A stretch of 64,000 nucleotides of DNA from Undaria pinnatifida (GCA_012845835.1 JABAKD010000025.1:2825153-2889152); one strand, 5' to 3'. Numbered from the stretch's first letter, positions 34,326 to 46,658 are shown. Numbers and translations are program-made. Notes: generated by a model from the sequence alone, not told the origin.

Positions 34326-34442
34326 GTGTATGTTCGAGGAGGGAGCGGGGGGACCGGGGCGGCGACGTTTAAGGTGATGGCCAAAAAGCAACGAGGCCAG
34401 GCCAACGGAGGCTCGGGTGGCAGGGGCGGAGATGTCACGTTG
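34326..34442 (+). CDS. OBG: Obg exon: start of glycine-rich domain
   Basis: Thirty-nine codons, [15 protein letters not shown] to GGRGGDVTL, with acceptor CCCTGCAG and donor GTGAGA. Bacterial Obg has about 7-10 residues before this point. Confidence 0.93.
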
Positions 34443-37400
34443 GTGAGACACATCGGCAACGATGTACTTGAAGCTTATCGGTGCTACAGCGTTCCCCGTC
34501 CGGATGTGGTCTAGGAGTGTGTCGCGAGTTGGCTACGGTGGACGCAGGCATTCCCGTCGAGCTAGCTTCGCAAGTTACATCCTGAAAGAGTTCTTCAATG
34601 CTAACAAAAAAATGGTTCGCCACCGCGCTTGTACCATGGCAAATAACACCGATTGTTCGTAGCTGAAACGAGTTTATTACACTGGGTACCCCGATTTTAG
34701 AGCGCCCCGTGACAAGCGGAAACAAGCGCTCTCAACTATGCATTGCTCCTATACGTATTCGGAAATATTTACCAGGTAGCTTTTAGTATGTGCGGGACAT
34801 GCCGGTTTGACCGCTCCTGAACGCTATTTTCCTGGGCGCTCTTAAATCGGGGTGTATTTAGTCTAATTATTAATGTGTGGAAATATCTTAGGACCGGCAA
34901 TGGCTCCGTCGGATGCATACCACGGATAAGGGTGCACCCAGTTGCGTTCGACCTACCGTTGTCACCGGAGTTTGTAAGAGATTTTGCCGCATGCTCGCGG
35001 AAGTATTACGGCAACTAACGGAAGTGTGGGGTGTGGAGAGGTATCATGGCTCTCAGGGGGTACCAAGTTTGGGTGGGATCACCGGCCGGAGCAGGAGGCC
35101 TCACCCAATCCAATACTTAAGCTAAATGTAAATGGTCTGTAACAGAGAGAAATAACACTACAGCAGTAACGGGGCAAGTAACACCGAGACGAGCAGCTCA
35201 CCTCACCTCAAACGAGTTTATTTTTTTGTTCAATTTTTTGTGTATTGAAATATCTTACGAACGGCAATGGCTGGTTTGGACGAATACTACGGGTAGGGGT
35301 GCTCCACCCAATTGTTTTCTGTCGCCTTCCGTGATCCGTGATACTGGAAGCATGTCGCTTGACCCGAGATTCCCCCGAGATCTTATGGCTGGAAATTGAA
35401 AGGCTCTCTTTTTAGCCCTAACGTTTTGAGGTATCTATCTACACATGCACATACAGTAGTTGTGCATACACGTGTATGGATGCATGTGCGTTGCAAGATC
35501 CATGTACACCGGTTAAGTTGTACTCGTACGAACTTCGAACCCTGCCCAGCACAATGATACGACGTAGGCAAATCAAGAGCGTCACCGCGCAACTATTTTT
35601 TATTGCATATAGTCTAGGGAGTTTCGATTGTCGGGGAAGCACGCTTGGAAGCATCTATTGTGCCGCTCTGTAGGGCTCAATGACCGCTGTTTTCCTCCCG
35701 CGGACAGGTGTGCGAGAGCAGCCTAAACACTCTGGTCAACTTGAGGGGAAGCCTTAGCTTCGTTGCGGAGACAGGCACGGCCGGGATGCAGCGTCTCACC
35801 AACGGAAAGGACGGCGCCAGTGTAGAGGTGGGTATTTCATGTATTCGCAGAGGATAGCTAGCCTATGTATTTGTTTGTGAGAGCGAATTTTGGCATTTGG
35901 TACGAATATATACTTTATTGCCGCAGTTCCCCTTTTGCGCTTTTGCCTGCCGCTGAATGGCAAAAGTATTGCGATGACATTGGCTTGTTTTGCGCTGTTT
36001 TGCTTTCTTTGGTGCCTTGTTGCTGATCCATTCCAAGTTAGAATTTCATGGCGTATGTTGCGTTTCCGGGCACGCCTGTAGCGTTGTCCCGCCTTGCCCG
36101 CGCCACCGCACCTTGCTGGACCCCATTGCTTTGCTCCTCCCCCTCTCGCTCCCCCTTCCCTCCTCCCTCGTGTCTCATCCTCCCCTCTCTCTCTCCGTTT
36201 CTTCGTCCGTTCCCCCCGCGCTCTTGATCGCTCCTTTCGGTTGTGTCACGACACGCGGCTGTAGGTGCCGGTCCCTCCCGGCACGGTGGTAAGAGATAAG
36301 GACAATGGAGGTGTTATTTTGGGCGAGCTGAGGGAAGGGGGCGAGCGTTTAGTTGTGGCCAAAGGCGGCTACGGGGGCAGAGGCAACGCGGCCACGAAGG
36401 TGATAAATCACCGCCAAATTACAGTAGGGAACCCCACCCTGCGGGGAGGCAGCAACTGACAAACTGGGCTGTGTCCGGCACGGTTCCTGGCAGTTCATCG
36501 CTTTGGGGTCTCTACACCTTGCGCGCTCTGGATGGCCCTTCAACTCCTTGCGCACACGCACGTTGGGGACACGCACGTTGGGGTGCACTACGGTAGACGG
36601 TAGAGGCGCATTGATTTTTCTCTGAGGGCCCTCGCTTATCCCCTTTAGAGCCCCCAAACCCCTCCCTGTACTAATCCCAAGTGATTTATTTTACAAAAAC
36701 GGGTTTTCGGTTGTAAAGGCGTTATTGAGCTCTATGCCTGACCTTGAAATGTCATTTTGAGGAAAACGAAAGCGCAGCCCGATGAACGATCTCATTTAGA
36801 CTGTTAATACCGATTAATAGGAGTAAAAAAAAGGCATATGGTAAAGCAGGAATGCCATTCTGACCATTTTGGGTTCAGGAGCGCTGTCATTTTGAACAAA
36901 AAAAAGGGCAGAACGTGCTACGTCTATCGTGGCACGCGTTGTACTTGGAATTAAACCCTTTTAGCACCGCACTCCCGACATGAGAACGAAACACTTTGAG
37001 TTAGACTAGGATCATTTTCAGGCGTTTTGGAAATGGGTTGAGTTTTTTTTTTGCGGTGGTGAACGGGTCGATGATGGAATCATGGGATTTCGCTGCAAAC
37101 GCTTTTCGTCTTTGATTCCCAGCAAATTATTTTCTCCTAAACCTTTCGTTGGTCCGGAGTTTTGAAGGGGTTAATTTCGTGATTTTACGTTTAACCTTGT
37201 TTTTTTCAACTGAAAAGTTCGGTTCAACTCGTAGCATTCCAAATAGCTTTTGTTTCCCACGACGCGGGTGCAGGGTTGGGGTTTTTTGTCACGGGAGTTC
37301 GGATGGGAAACAGTGGCGTAATAGATCAGACGACGTGTACGCAGCAACACCATGCTCGTTTGGCTAAGCGCTCAAGGGGTCACACTGGCCCGACCCGACA

Positions 37401-40400
37401 CGCGAAAACTGACCCGATGTGTGAAAAACCCTGTTGTTGGTGTTGGTGTTGGTGTTGGTGTCGTTGTTGGTGTTTTCTTCAATGCTCGATTCATCTACTG
37501 CCACCTCGTATTGCACGCCCCCAAAAGTCGCTGTCTTTCATTCTGGCGACCTGTCAGGTAGTTAGTTTTGTCACTTATCACTGCGATAACTTTCTTTGTA
37601 ACGGTGTTGCTTTGCGGCGTATCGTGCGATCCTTGACTTGCTGTGTGACGGTGCTGCTTTGCATCGTATCGTGCGATCGGTCTTTGCTCGTTCAGATCTC
37701 GCGCGGACAGGCGCCGAAGGCATCTCCGGCGGGGTCGGGGGAGCGTCGATGGCTGTCTCTCGAGCTTAGACTCGTGGCGGACGTGGGGCTGGTGAGACGG
37801 GGGGGTGGAGGGGTGGGTGCCTGGAGCCTTTCAAGGCTAGCCGCACGCATACCTGGTACACGTTTTGGGGGGAAACTAACTTGATACACGCTTTTCCTTG
37901 GGATGTGGTCGGCTTGAAATGCGGGGGGGTGTCGCAAATTGACAAAGGGGACAAAAATCTGGTAAAACTGAAGAGAATACAATCAGCCGCCGCCCTTGTA
38001 ACCCGGCAAGAAACACCGACCAGCCCAAACGAGTTTATAGCTTACCAGGTAGAGTAGTCTATTGCAGAGACCATGGTACCTAGGGCCCACGATGTATACA
38101 ATATCCTCTATATTCCTCTTTTTTTCCCGAACCATGCTTGGTCCTGATTGCTAGTTGTATGTTTCCGCGTAATAGTACGAGCGGATAATGCCGTTGGTAG
38201 CGCGATAGGGTTTTTTTTTGTACGTGTTGATTTGCGGAAAGCGCGACAGCGTGAGTGATCGAAAAACCAATGAAAAATTGACGTGCAGTAAGAATGGTAA
38301 ACAGCAGTATGCGTGATAAAAATGAAGGTGCGTACCTGGGGGGGGGGGGAGGGGAGACACCTGTGGCCACGGCTTGTCTAGGAGTCTCTGAGGGTGGAAA
38401 ACGCCTACCAGAAGAGCTGGAGAGTACAAGCGATACGAATAGCCTCGGAGTGCATACACCCTATATAGATTTTCTTTTCACCGGTGCTCACCGTGTTCGA
38501 TCAAACCCTGGAAAGACAACTGCTGCAGGAAAATGTTAGGTCATGTTCCAGTCTCCCGGACAACCGAGTTGCCTGTATCCCCCAGACAAGACATCTCCCT
38601 CACACGCGCATTCTATCATTCAACAAATTGATTTACCACGCGAGGCGACTTTGATGAACAAAACCGATGGGTTTTTTTTTCTCTCTCTCTCTCTTTTGTA
38701 GGTAGGCGTGCCTAGCGCGGGGAAGAGCACTCTGCTCGCGGCGGCGACGAACGCAAAGCCGAAGATAGCGGACTACCCGTTCACCACCCTCGTGCCAAAC
38801 CTCGGTGAGTGCCCCCCACGACCGGCATAATACCGAGTTGGTATCACATTGTACCCCGTTCGGGGATTCAGGGGGAAAACGTGTCGACAATAAGTAACGA
38901 TTCCAGCATCGGGCGCGAAAAAACAGCCAAAAAAACTACACCAGCTGGTGTAAAAAGGATCCCGCTCTTATTCCAGATAGTTTTTTTTTTTGAAAACGGA
39001 TAATATTTATCTAAGGCGATCGCGGTGAAGGAGGGGGCTAAGTAAATATCGTAGCTTGTGCAAGCAGCATGACCGAAAACGGTTAAATTTATCTATGGCG
39101 ATCGCGGTGAAGGAGGGGGCTAAGTAAATATCGTAGCTTGTGCAAGCAGCATGACCGAATCACTCAAACACCCGCGCGCCTGCACCCACGCACCCCCCCC
39201 TTCTCTTCAGGGGTTTGCGATCCAGAGGCGTTAGGGTTTCGAGGAGGGGGGATGGTCCTGGCCGATATTCCTGGGTTGCTGGAGGGGGCGCACAAGGGGG
39301 TCGGCTTGGGCCGAGCTTTTTTGCGGCATGTGGAAAGGTAAGGTTTTAAGTTCGATAGGGTATACCGATACCGAGGGTATTTTTTGGTGGGTTTGGTGGG
39401 CGTACCGAACTTACCGGATTGTCGGGTACCGGTATTGAGGTCTTGCCGAACTTGCCGAAGTATCGAGTACCGGTATTGAGGTATATCCGAACGTTACCGA
39501 AGACTTCGGCAATGTATATGCTTCGAGACGTACAGCGTTTGGGGGGGGGGGGGGGGGGGGGGCATAACCAGTAGGGGGGTAAAGGGGGGGAGGGGGTGTT
39601 GATGCGCGGTCGCTAGCTGTATAGCTGTAGTATACACGTTGACCTGGGTTTGAATAATAATGCCTTCAAGGTAATGGACACTTGATATGCATTTTTTCTT
39701 GGTTGTTTTTTTTTTTCTCACACTATACGTATTTTACCAGCATTAATAGTTTGGCCCCCAAAAACACGGGTGCCGTTCTGAAAAGGAAATCCCTGACCCT
39801 GACCGTTTTTGTACGTGCTCTTCATCTTCCTTGTCCTTGCAGATGCCGCGCGATCATTCACGTCGTCAGCGGAGCGTCGCCTGACCCAGTGGGAGACTTC
39901 CGGGCGATCAACCAGGAGTTGGCCCTTTTCTCGGAGGCGTTAGCCTTGAAACCGCAGGTGATTCGAATGGCCAAACAGAGAGTGATTTGATTGGTCAGCA
40001 TCGAATCCTTTGATTGGCCAACAGCAATGAATTTGGGTGATTTTGGCGGCCGAAATACAGTGGGTTGATGGGCCCGAGGGGTAGTGGACTTGGGTTATTT
40101 GGTTGGTCAATATGACAGAAGGTCGAAGGTTTGGTCGGCCAACACGAACTAAACGCTCAAGAAGTGGACGGTTCGTCGACGGCTGACTTTGTACCTTTTT
40201 CATAATCACGTTCTTGGATTATTTGATTGGCCGATGCATAATGATTTGATTGGCCTGCAGGTAATGAACTTGGATGTTTTGATTGGCCAATATACGATGC
40301 ACTTGGTTGGTTTGGTTGGCCGGAAACTACTGCTGTAGTGGACTTGGTGTCCTTGACCATTCGCGCCTCCCGATTGTAGCTGGATCGGTTGCACGGGGCT

Positions 40401-43400
40401 TGGGTTTCGTTGTGGACCACCCTACCCGCCCTGGGGCGGTGCTGTGCTTGGTGTATATATTTCGAGTTGAGGTTAGTTATAGCGATCGCCGTCGCAGGGA
40501 TGATGTCGTGTGTTGGCTTCGGCGGTTGGCTTGTTTTGTTTGATGTATGTTACTACAGTAGGTATGTGTTTATCACGGCGTGTAGTATTTTGATCCGTTT
40601 CTTTGGTCTGTGATGTGTTTTTTGGTATCACGGTGTTGTGTTACGTATTTTCTGTGGTAAAATTTGTTGTCGCGGTGGTGTGGTGTCTTTGGTCTTCGAT
40701 TTACCTGGTATTCTTTGTTATCATGTTTTTTGTCTTTGTTCTTTGATGATGTACGTAGTGCTGTCACGGCACGCCTTGCATGTCATTACAGAGGGACTAC
40801 GACTGAAGAGAGGGGTGTGTCAAGCCGAGGAATCTGCTCTTAAACCGGTACTTCTCTTCAATCGGAATGGGTTTATGTAGCTTTCAGTTATGCCCGTGCC
40901 GGGCTTTTTGACCTCTCTTAAGTCGGTGTTTCGTCTTAAACCAGGATCTCTCAGATCGTAGCCCCACCTTCGTTGGACATGTTTTGTTGTCGCGATGTGT
41001 TTCCTTTGATCAGTGGTGGGTGCTTCCTTGCCAAGATGTAGCCTCATTAGTATGTGCCATGCTTTCGCCATCGCGGTGTGTGCGTCGCTGATTGCATGAT
41101 CAGGTCGTGGTGTTGAACAAGATCGACTTGCCAGAGGTGGATGCGCGAAGAGAAGAGTTGGAAACGGCCCTCCAGGAGCACATGGGGCACACCAGGTGAG
41201 TTACTCCGACCGCGTAAACAGCCCGACATGAAGCCGCCTCTCGACAGCAGCGTACCACGGAACAGTTAGTAGTATGCGTCTACTTTTATCCTTGATGCAC
41301 CGCGATTGTTCACGAGGGGGAATATATATATATATGTGTGTATAGTGCCCTTAAGAAGGGTATCATATTCATTGGAGATGGTTTCTATTTTCAGTGGAGG
41401 AGGGCACTGTCTTGTATTTTTCATATCCTCCAGTAAGTGGATAAACATGTAGCTTGAGTTCACCACGTTTTCACGTATTTTGATTGGGTGTTTAATTGGG
41501 TGTTCGTCATTAATTTAAGCGAATGTGAGTTTGTAGTTTTCACCGAGCACATTATAGGGACCCTTATCTAGCCCTAGAAACCGGATTCTACAACCGTGTT
41601 TTCGATCGCCTACTGAGATCTACGATATCTCCCGTTCTCCAACTAACGCACACAAGCTGACGGCAAGTCATAAATGCCCTCCTGCGCGAGTTCGTTCGTA
41701 GCGACCGCTTCACTGTCTTATCATCTGCATCTTTACCCCTGTATACAGGCTGATGTCAATCAGCTCCGGAGAAGGCACGCACGTGTCGGAGTTGATGCGG
41801 AGAACGAGGCTTTTTTTGGACGGGGTGGAAGCGGAGGAGGCGGAGAAGGAGCGTCAAGACATGCTCCGGAAGGCCGCGATGGGAGGCGGTGGCGACTCTC
41901 CTCAGGACGAAGGTACGTCTAACATTTTCGTTGTCGTCGTCGCTGTTGTGCTGTTGCTGCTGTTTTTCCATTTCGTTGTTGTCGTTGTTGTTGTAAGCGT
42001 GTATTGAAAAACGTTATCCATAACGTTATCCAAAGGGTCGGGCCATCTTGTGTCTGCTTTGTTCCTGCCAAAGGTTTCTTTATTTTTCGGGGCTGACAAA
42101 CGGTGTATTCGGCCTCCGCATCATAACATCGTTGGGTGCGCGTATTTGTGGTCGTGACCATATGCAGGGGAATTATCGGAAGACTCAGCGCGAGTTTTCT
42201 GGGCAGGCGAGAACCGCTGGATAGTGAAAGATACGAGGCTGGTGCAGATGTCGCTCAACACCGACTGGGAGTACTACGGAGCGGTCGACCGGTTCTTGAA
42301 GGTGCGTTGTCACAATGTAACCGCCATGGTGTAACCGCCACACAGTTCGCGTAGGGTAACGAAGACCTGCACGCTATAAGCTGGGTGTTGTCTTCGTGGG
42401 GGGCTCGTCTCTGGCTTTCGGACGTAGGCGCAACATGCACAGCAGGGGTGTGGTTGATTGCAGTGCGCACTTTGGGCTTTTCCGTGGTGCTCCGTCTTTA
42501 GTTTTGTTTTGGTGTATTTTTCTTGGCACACGCGTTCTTGTGAGAGGCGACGGAAATCTACAAAAGACTCGTCATGTCTTCAAGTTGTTAGTATTTTCGT
42601 CATTATGTTAATCGCATATTCATGCGGTGGCTAACATGCTTATTATGTTGCCCACCCCCCCCCGTTCGTCCTCAAAGATGATGCTAATCATCTCAAAGAT
42701 TTTTTCGGTTGCCCATATCGTAATTCGGTTTGATCGTCTTTTCCTTCTGTCGCTCGTACCTGTACGTTTTCGCACATTCCTTTTGGTTGCTCGTGTCTTC
42801 GTTCGGCTGCTCACGCTCGTGCCCAGCTGTTCATATCTGCATGCCGTCCCCCTCAGCTTAATTCCGTCGCACGTCGTCGTTCGTCGTTCGGTTGTTCACA
42901 ATATCATTCACTCGTCCACGGCATGCGCGTGGATCGCAACGAACTCGTTATCCTCCAATGACAACAAGGCAATTGCCAATGACAACAAGGCAATGCTTCC
43001 CTCCTTTCACAAGCGCCTACTATCCACTAGTACCGATACCCAGTAGGAGCTGAGGGGGAGGTGAAACACCTGTTACTTTGGTTTACTTAGTTTGTCGGAT
43101 ATGATATATCGAATGTTGCAGACCGCCTTTTTTTTATAGCTACCTGTTTACTTGAGTTAATCCGTCCTCGAGGAACGATGCGGCGCAATTGACCACTCTT
43201 TCCTGTACACCCATAACCGTCCCCCCATTACCCCATCAAAAATGCGGCGCAATCGGTCACCCTTTCCGGTAATTGAAATCGCCCCCCTTTGTTACTCCGA
43301 AAAAATTCAGCGCGTTTTACTATCCGTTCATGTGACCGTATTGTCTTCCTTTTATCCCTACAAAATATGCGGCGCAATTGACCACCCTTTCCGATAACCG

Positions 43401-43601
43401 TCACCGCACCCCCGTATTTACCCCATACCGTAACGCGTCCATGATATATAGGTGATGGAGTCGCTCGGGATATTGCAAGAGCTTCGAGACGAAGGAGCGC
43501 TGAACGGCGACTTGATTCTAGTCGGCGACAGAGAGATCACTCTAGCAGATCCGCCAGAGAACTTAGGTCAACCGTTGACAGAACAACCGTTTGGTCGATA
43601 G
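34326..43601 (+). CDS. OBG: Obg/CgtA-type GTPase (ObgE/ObgC family), eleven exons; extreme N-terminus not found
   Basis: Obg GTPases act in large-subunit assembly of bacterial-type ribosomes and in stress control. This one should serve the plastid or mitochondrion. Exons are 34326-34442, 35708-35827, 36265-36399, 37696-37791, 38702-38804, 39211-39337, 39843-39957, 41104-41195, 41749-41912, 42168-42301 and 43452-43601, all with GT-AG introns and matching phases, giving 450 codons. Exons 1-3 carry the glycine-rich Obg fold ([32 protein letters not shown]). Exons 4-9 carry the G domain: G1 [10 protein letters not shown]2 PFTTL, G3 [13 protein letters not shown]4 NKID, G5 SSGEG. Exons 10-11 carry an OCT-like C-terminal domain ([21 protein letters not shown]). 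The first few residues and any organelle presequence lie in an unseen upstream exon. Confidence 0.95.
34620..35320. repeat. Diverged duplication inside Obg intron 1
   Basis: GAAATATCTTAxGACCGGCAATGGCT-type segments occur at 34868-34945 and 35243-35320. Each is preceded by an AACGAGTTTATT word (34668 and 35212) that also ends the repeat at 37890-38035. This marks several copies of one dispersed family. Confidence 0.6.
35708..35827 (+). CDS. OBG: Obg exon 2 (glycine-rich domain)
   Basis: Forty codons beginning [14 protein letters not shown] and ending NGKDGASVE, matching the LNTLIDFR and GxxGxDxxI parts of Obg. Acceptor CGGACAG, donor GTGGGT. Confidence 0.92.
36265..36399 (+). CDS. OBG: Obg exon 3 (end of glycine-rich domain)
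   Basis: Forty-five codons, [16 protein letters not shown] to [12 protein letters not shown]. The open frame continues past the GTGATA donor to a stop, but the family alignment resumes exactly at exon 37696. Confidence 0.9.
36953..37038 (-). repeat. 85-bp repeat, inverted partner of 33852-33936
   Basis: Reverse copy within Obg intron 3, containing CCCTTTTAGCACCGCACTCC and GGAAATGGGTT. Confidence 0.8.
37438..37470. repeat. GGTGTT hexanucleotide microsatellite
   Basis: Inverse of the AACACC repeats at 11606 and 13330; lies in Obg intron 3. Confidence 0.85.
37696..37791 (+). CDS. OBG: Obg exon 4 (linker to G domain)
   Basis: Thirty-two codons, [13 protein letters not shown] to [14 protein letters not shown], followed by GTGAGA. 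WLxLELxxxADVGL is the conserved lead into the Obg P-loop. Confidence 0.93.
37890..38035 (-). repeat. Dispersed ~150-bp repeat, minus-oriented copy in Obg intron 4
   Basis: On minus it reads TTGCCGGGTTACAAGGGCGG and TTGCGACACCCCCCCGC, matching 32430-32580. Its outer end carries AAACGAGTTTAT, shared with intron 1. Confidence 0.65.
38702..38804 (+). CDS. OBG: Obg exon 5 (P-loop, switch I)
   Basis: Encodes [12 protein letters not shown] and [16 protein letters not shown], the G1 and G2 motifs. The usual Asn of the Obg P-loop (PNVGKS) is Ser here. Confidence 0.96.
38998..39163. repeat. Two-copy tandem repeat of ~82 bp in Obg intron 5
   Basis: Both copies contain GGCGATCGCGGTGAAGGAGG and CTTGTGCAAGCAGCATGACC and are almost identical, so the duplication is recent. 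Confidence 0.92.
39211..39337 (+). CDS. OBG: Obg exon 6 (G3, switch II)
   Basis: Encodes [20 protein letters not shown] and [10 protein letters not shown]. It joins the previous exon in phase 1. Confidence 0.96.
39541..39562. repeat. Run of 22 G in Obg intron 6
   Basis: Uninterrupted G22 on the coding strand, near TACCGGTATTGAGGT repeats (about 39380-39500). It could form G-quadruplexes in the DNA and in the pre-mRNA. Confidence 0.95.
39843..39957 (+). CDS. OBG: Obg exon 7 (between G3 and G4)
   Basis: Encodes [19 protein letters not shown] and [18 protein letters not shown], closely following bacterial Obg. Confidence 0.96.
39980..40330. repeat. Array of TTTGATTGGCC (inverted CCAAT) words in Obg intron 7
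   Basis: About eight TTGATTGG or TTGGTTGG words, most extended to TTTGATTGGCC, occur at irregular 25-60-bp spacing. Confidence 0.75.
41104..41195 (+). CDS. OBG: Obg exon 8 (G4 NKID)
   Basis: Encodes [24 protein letters not shown] fixes guanine specificity. Confidence 0.96.
41749..41912 (+). CDS. OBG: Obg exon 9 (G5 and helix)
   Basis: Encodes [20 protein letters not shown] and a charged helix ([15 protein letters not shown]) leading to a Gly/Asp linker. Confidence 0.93.
42168..42301 (+). CDS. OBG: Obg exon 10 (OCT domain, first part)
   Basis: Encodes [20 protein letters not shown] and [15 protein letters not shown], the start of the Obg C-terminal domain found in many bacterial and plastid Obg proteins. 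Confidence 0.9.
43177..43435. repeat. Four ~63-bp tandem units in Obg intron 10
   Basis: ATGCGGCGCAAT words near 43178, 43242 and 43368 and a degenerate one near 43306, each followed by ACCACCCTTTCC and a C-rich run. Confidence 0.8.
43452..43601 (+). CDS. OBG: Obg last exon (end of OCT domain)
   Basis: Forty-nine codons plus [18 protein letters not shown] and [10 protein letters not shown] complete the OCT domain, with a short polar tail. Confidence 0.93.
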   Translation: MMESLGILQELRDEGALNGDLILVGDREITLADPPENLGQPLTEQPFGR

Positions 43602-46600
43602 GCCGATTCGTGGACCGAAGAGCCCATAGATCGTTAGGTCAATAGACGAGTGGGCCTTTAGGCCGGCCTACCGATAGGTGGTACAGCAATCCAGTCGTGG
43701 TTAATAGAACGATGACGGCATTTAATCAATATTTATCAGCCCGTGGTGGAACTCCAGGCTTGTGCTATGTTTAAAAGAGGTGCTTGGTGTGGCCGCCTAT
43801 CCAGTCCTCCGGAGATTGCGGCTCCGCGCACGCTATCACGGACTTCTATCACCGATGACCCTGAAAGATAACTTTCCCGTGACTTCGCGCAGTACATACA
43901 CTCTGTTCCTGTTTGACCCGTATACCACTGAAAAAAATATCCCACTCTAATTCCTAATGTTTTGTTCCTCAAACGTGGGCGCAGGTCAACACACCAGCAC
44001 CTGCTCATTCGTGTTGAAAGTTCTTTGAAATTTCCGCAACAACAAAAAATCAGTAATCATTACTGGGGTTCTCTGTAGTGGGAATTCCAAGTTTGTCCGT
44101 CCGATTACAAGCTGGGATAGTCACAGCCAAACTTTGAAGTTAGATAGCGCGGAGCATTGCTAGTTTCGTTCGAATATACCGTGTGGAAAGGGCGTGTGCA
44201 GCTACTCGTACAGTTTGCATGTCGTGAACGGGCAGGCATAACCTTTCTCTGCGCGTAGACGCGATATATAGCACGTTTTAAGCTGCGCGTTGGCCGGCGT
44301 TCGGGATTGAGTGCAGGCGACGCGGTGGGGTTGATCATACAGCCCGAGAGGCGGACTCACTTGGGGGCCCCAATCAATGGACTGTATTGTATCGACACCA
44401 TGGATCCTTTCCCATTGTGCGTTGCTACTGGGTTTTTGAAGCGGAACATGGGTAGATCTACTGCCTGTAGACTGTTGTTTTTGTTTGCTTTTACGAATAA
44501 TTTCCCCAGTATACGTTGCTACTACGAGTATAGTTTTTTTAACGGGGCGCGGGTTTAGCTCTTGCTTTATTGCACTTGTTTGCTTTTGAAAACGCTTTTA
44601 GTGTGCACTACGAAACGGCTTCAGTGCCCACTTCAACGTGTTGGTGCCCTTTGCCGTGCTGGTAAACCGCAACAAGTGCCGTTCCTTTAGAAGCCTTAGA
44701 GCCCGAAACAACCATCTCCAAGGTCGATGTTCCAAAGCAGATTTCTTTTTACGCGTTTGTTCGTGTCGGCTTCAGTTCACTCCTAAGGGGGGGGTCGTGT
44801 TTTCGATTATCAGAAATCCCGGTCCAGGCCATCCTGCGACGCAAACATCAACTCCGTTAGGCGTATTTTATCACCTTACTGATCCTCACGAAGTTTCAGC
44901 TCCTTTGGCACTCGTGCGTCTAACATACGAAGATGGTGATTTAACCAGTCGGCGCACAATCAAGCTAAATGTTACAGCGTTGATTTCGTTGTGTACCTTC
45001 GTAAACATACGGGTGATTGATGTGTTCGACATGCTAATGCCATACATAGTTTGGTCCAGAACCTATACGTTAGAATCTGGCGTTCTTGCATCCTCGAAAA
45101 TGCCGCTCTTATCGAAGCGAACTTTATCGAAAAAATAGAAAATAATATATACCTACGCCGTTCCTATATCAAAAGCAAACTAGTTGTCGAAAACATGATA
45201 AAAATATGCCTGGAGTACTTAATTTCCGTATAAAGGCCATGGAAGATTGGAAAAATTGTTCATGTAAGCTTTCCTTTTTTTTTGTCTCTGTGAAAATTCC
45301 AAAAGTAGCAATGAACGCATCCGTATGGGTTCAACAAGATTGACCCCGACCTTCAAAGGCGCGGAAATGTCTAAATTGGCAAGTGGTGTCAAATGCGTTA
45401 CGGTACCCCGGCGCGTTTGAGCTTGCCCCCGCCTACAGAAATACCATTATAAGGTGTATGCCGGTGGCTACAGTACACGGCATGAAAAACATGCTGAAGA
45501 AGACTGCACATGGCATAATGCTGCCTGTCTCCGACACAGTGACGGCACGGCTACAGTGTGCGGCATTGATTAGGAGGTCGCAATGTTGTGCCTGACTTTT
45601 AGACGAAATGTAAGAATCGTAGTATATACTGCCGTGAGTGCAGCACGCTGACATCCTGCCTTGCGTAAATTTTGAGTCGCATACTGTACGACAACTAGCA
45701 CCCACATCAGGATGCGTCGGGCAGGGTAAATAGTAGCGGCGTACACCACGAAAGCAACGATGACAATGATCATACACAGTACAGACACAAGACCCGTTTC
45801 ATCCGATGGACGTTCTTCGTGCGCCGAATCCATTGCATGTTTCAAGACGACGACATGCCTTACAGTCGGTACTACGAGCGGGGGTTTGCATGTATCACAG
45901 GCGGATAAGATGGTACGATGCATCATGCCTGCGGCCGAGTTGCAGAAGAAACAAAAAACAACTCATCATAATGCCTTAGCCAAAAAGGGCAATCGGCCAC
46001 AATTCAACACCACCATCTGCCTCGGATTGCCTCCGGGAGCATGTGCAGCAAAATCATTCTCGTGTTGAAAAAAGTCGTTTAATTATCCTTATTTCCTTAT
46101 TAACGTGGAGCCACATCCACCATCCCCACCCCCAGCCAAAAAAAACTCATGAAGCCTAGTGCATACCGTAATGTAACCGGGTTGTAAAGTACATGGTTCG
46201 CTGCGTGTCCAACCCCAACCCACCGCGCCCTACCGTCCGCTTCGCTGACAAAAAGACGGCGCGCTTCGAAAAAACAAAATCAGGACACTCACGTCCTGCC
46301 AAGAAAGTAAAAAGAGCTACATGAACGGGCACAAATGCGCCGTCTATTATGCAGGGGGGGCAACCATAAATACCTCACTAAAATAAGAAACATATTTCCA
46401 AGCAGCATCCCATCTGAAACATCTCCCACTCAACACCCCAACAACTGCTGTTGTTTTCGATACGTCCGTACTTGAACGGCCGGCAGTGCGTGACCACGGT
46501 GAAGTAAACAATATACAAAACGAAAAACCGCACACTTTCTCTACGCCAGCCACCGAACCAACATATCGCTCAACATCACACCAAAGAACACAACGACCGG

Positions 46601-46658
46601 TAAGAAATCACACATATATTCACAACATACTCCCCGCTAAGAAGTAAGCTACAACACC
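43602..46658. other. Intergenic stretch with unrecognised open frames
   Basis: Plus frames at 44307-44558 (THLGAPINGLYCIDTMDPF) and 44638-45138 (166 codons, GGVVFSIIRNPGPG and HEVSAPLALVRLTYEDGD) look somewhat protein-like in AT-richer DNA, but I cannot place them in a family. A third frame overlaps at 45051-45233. They may be the decayed coding parts of an old insertion. Confidence 0.3.

Noticed and set aside
37276-37884. 202-codon plus frame as a separate gene
   Set aside because: Only its part from 37696 is coding (Obg exon 4); the rest is intron with a GGTGTT microsatellite.
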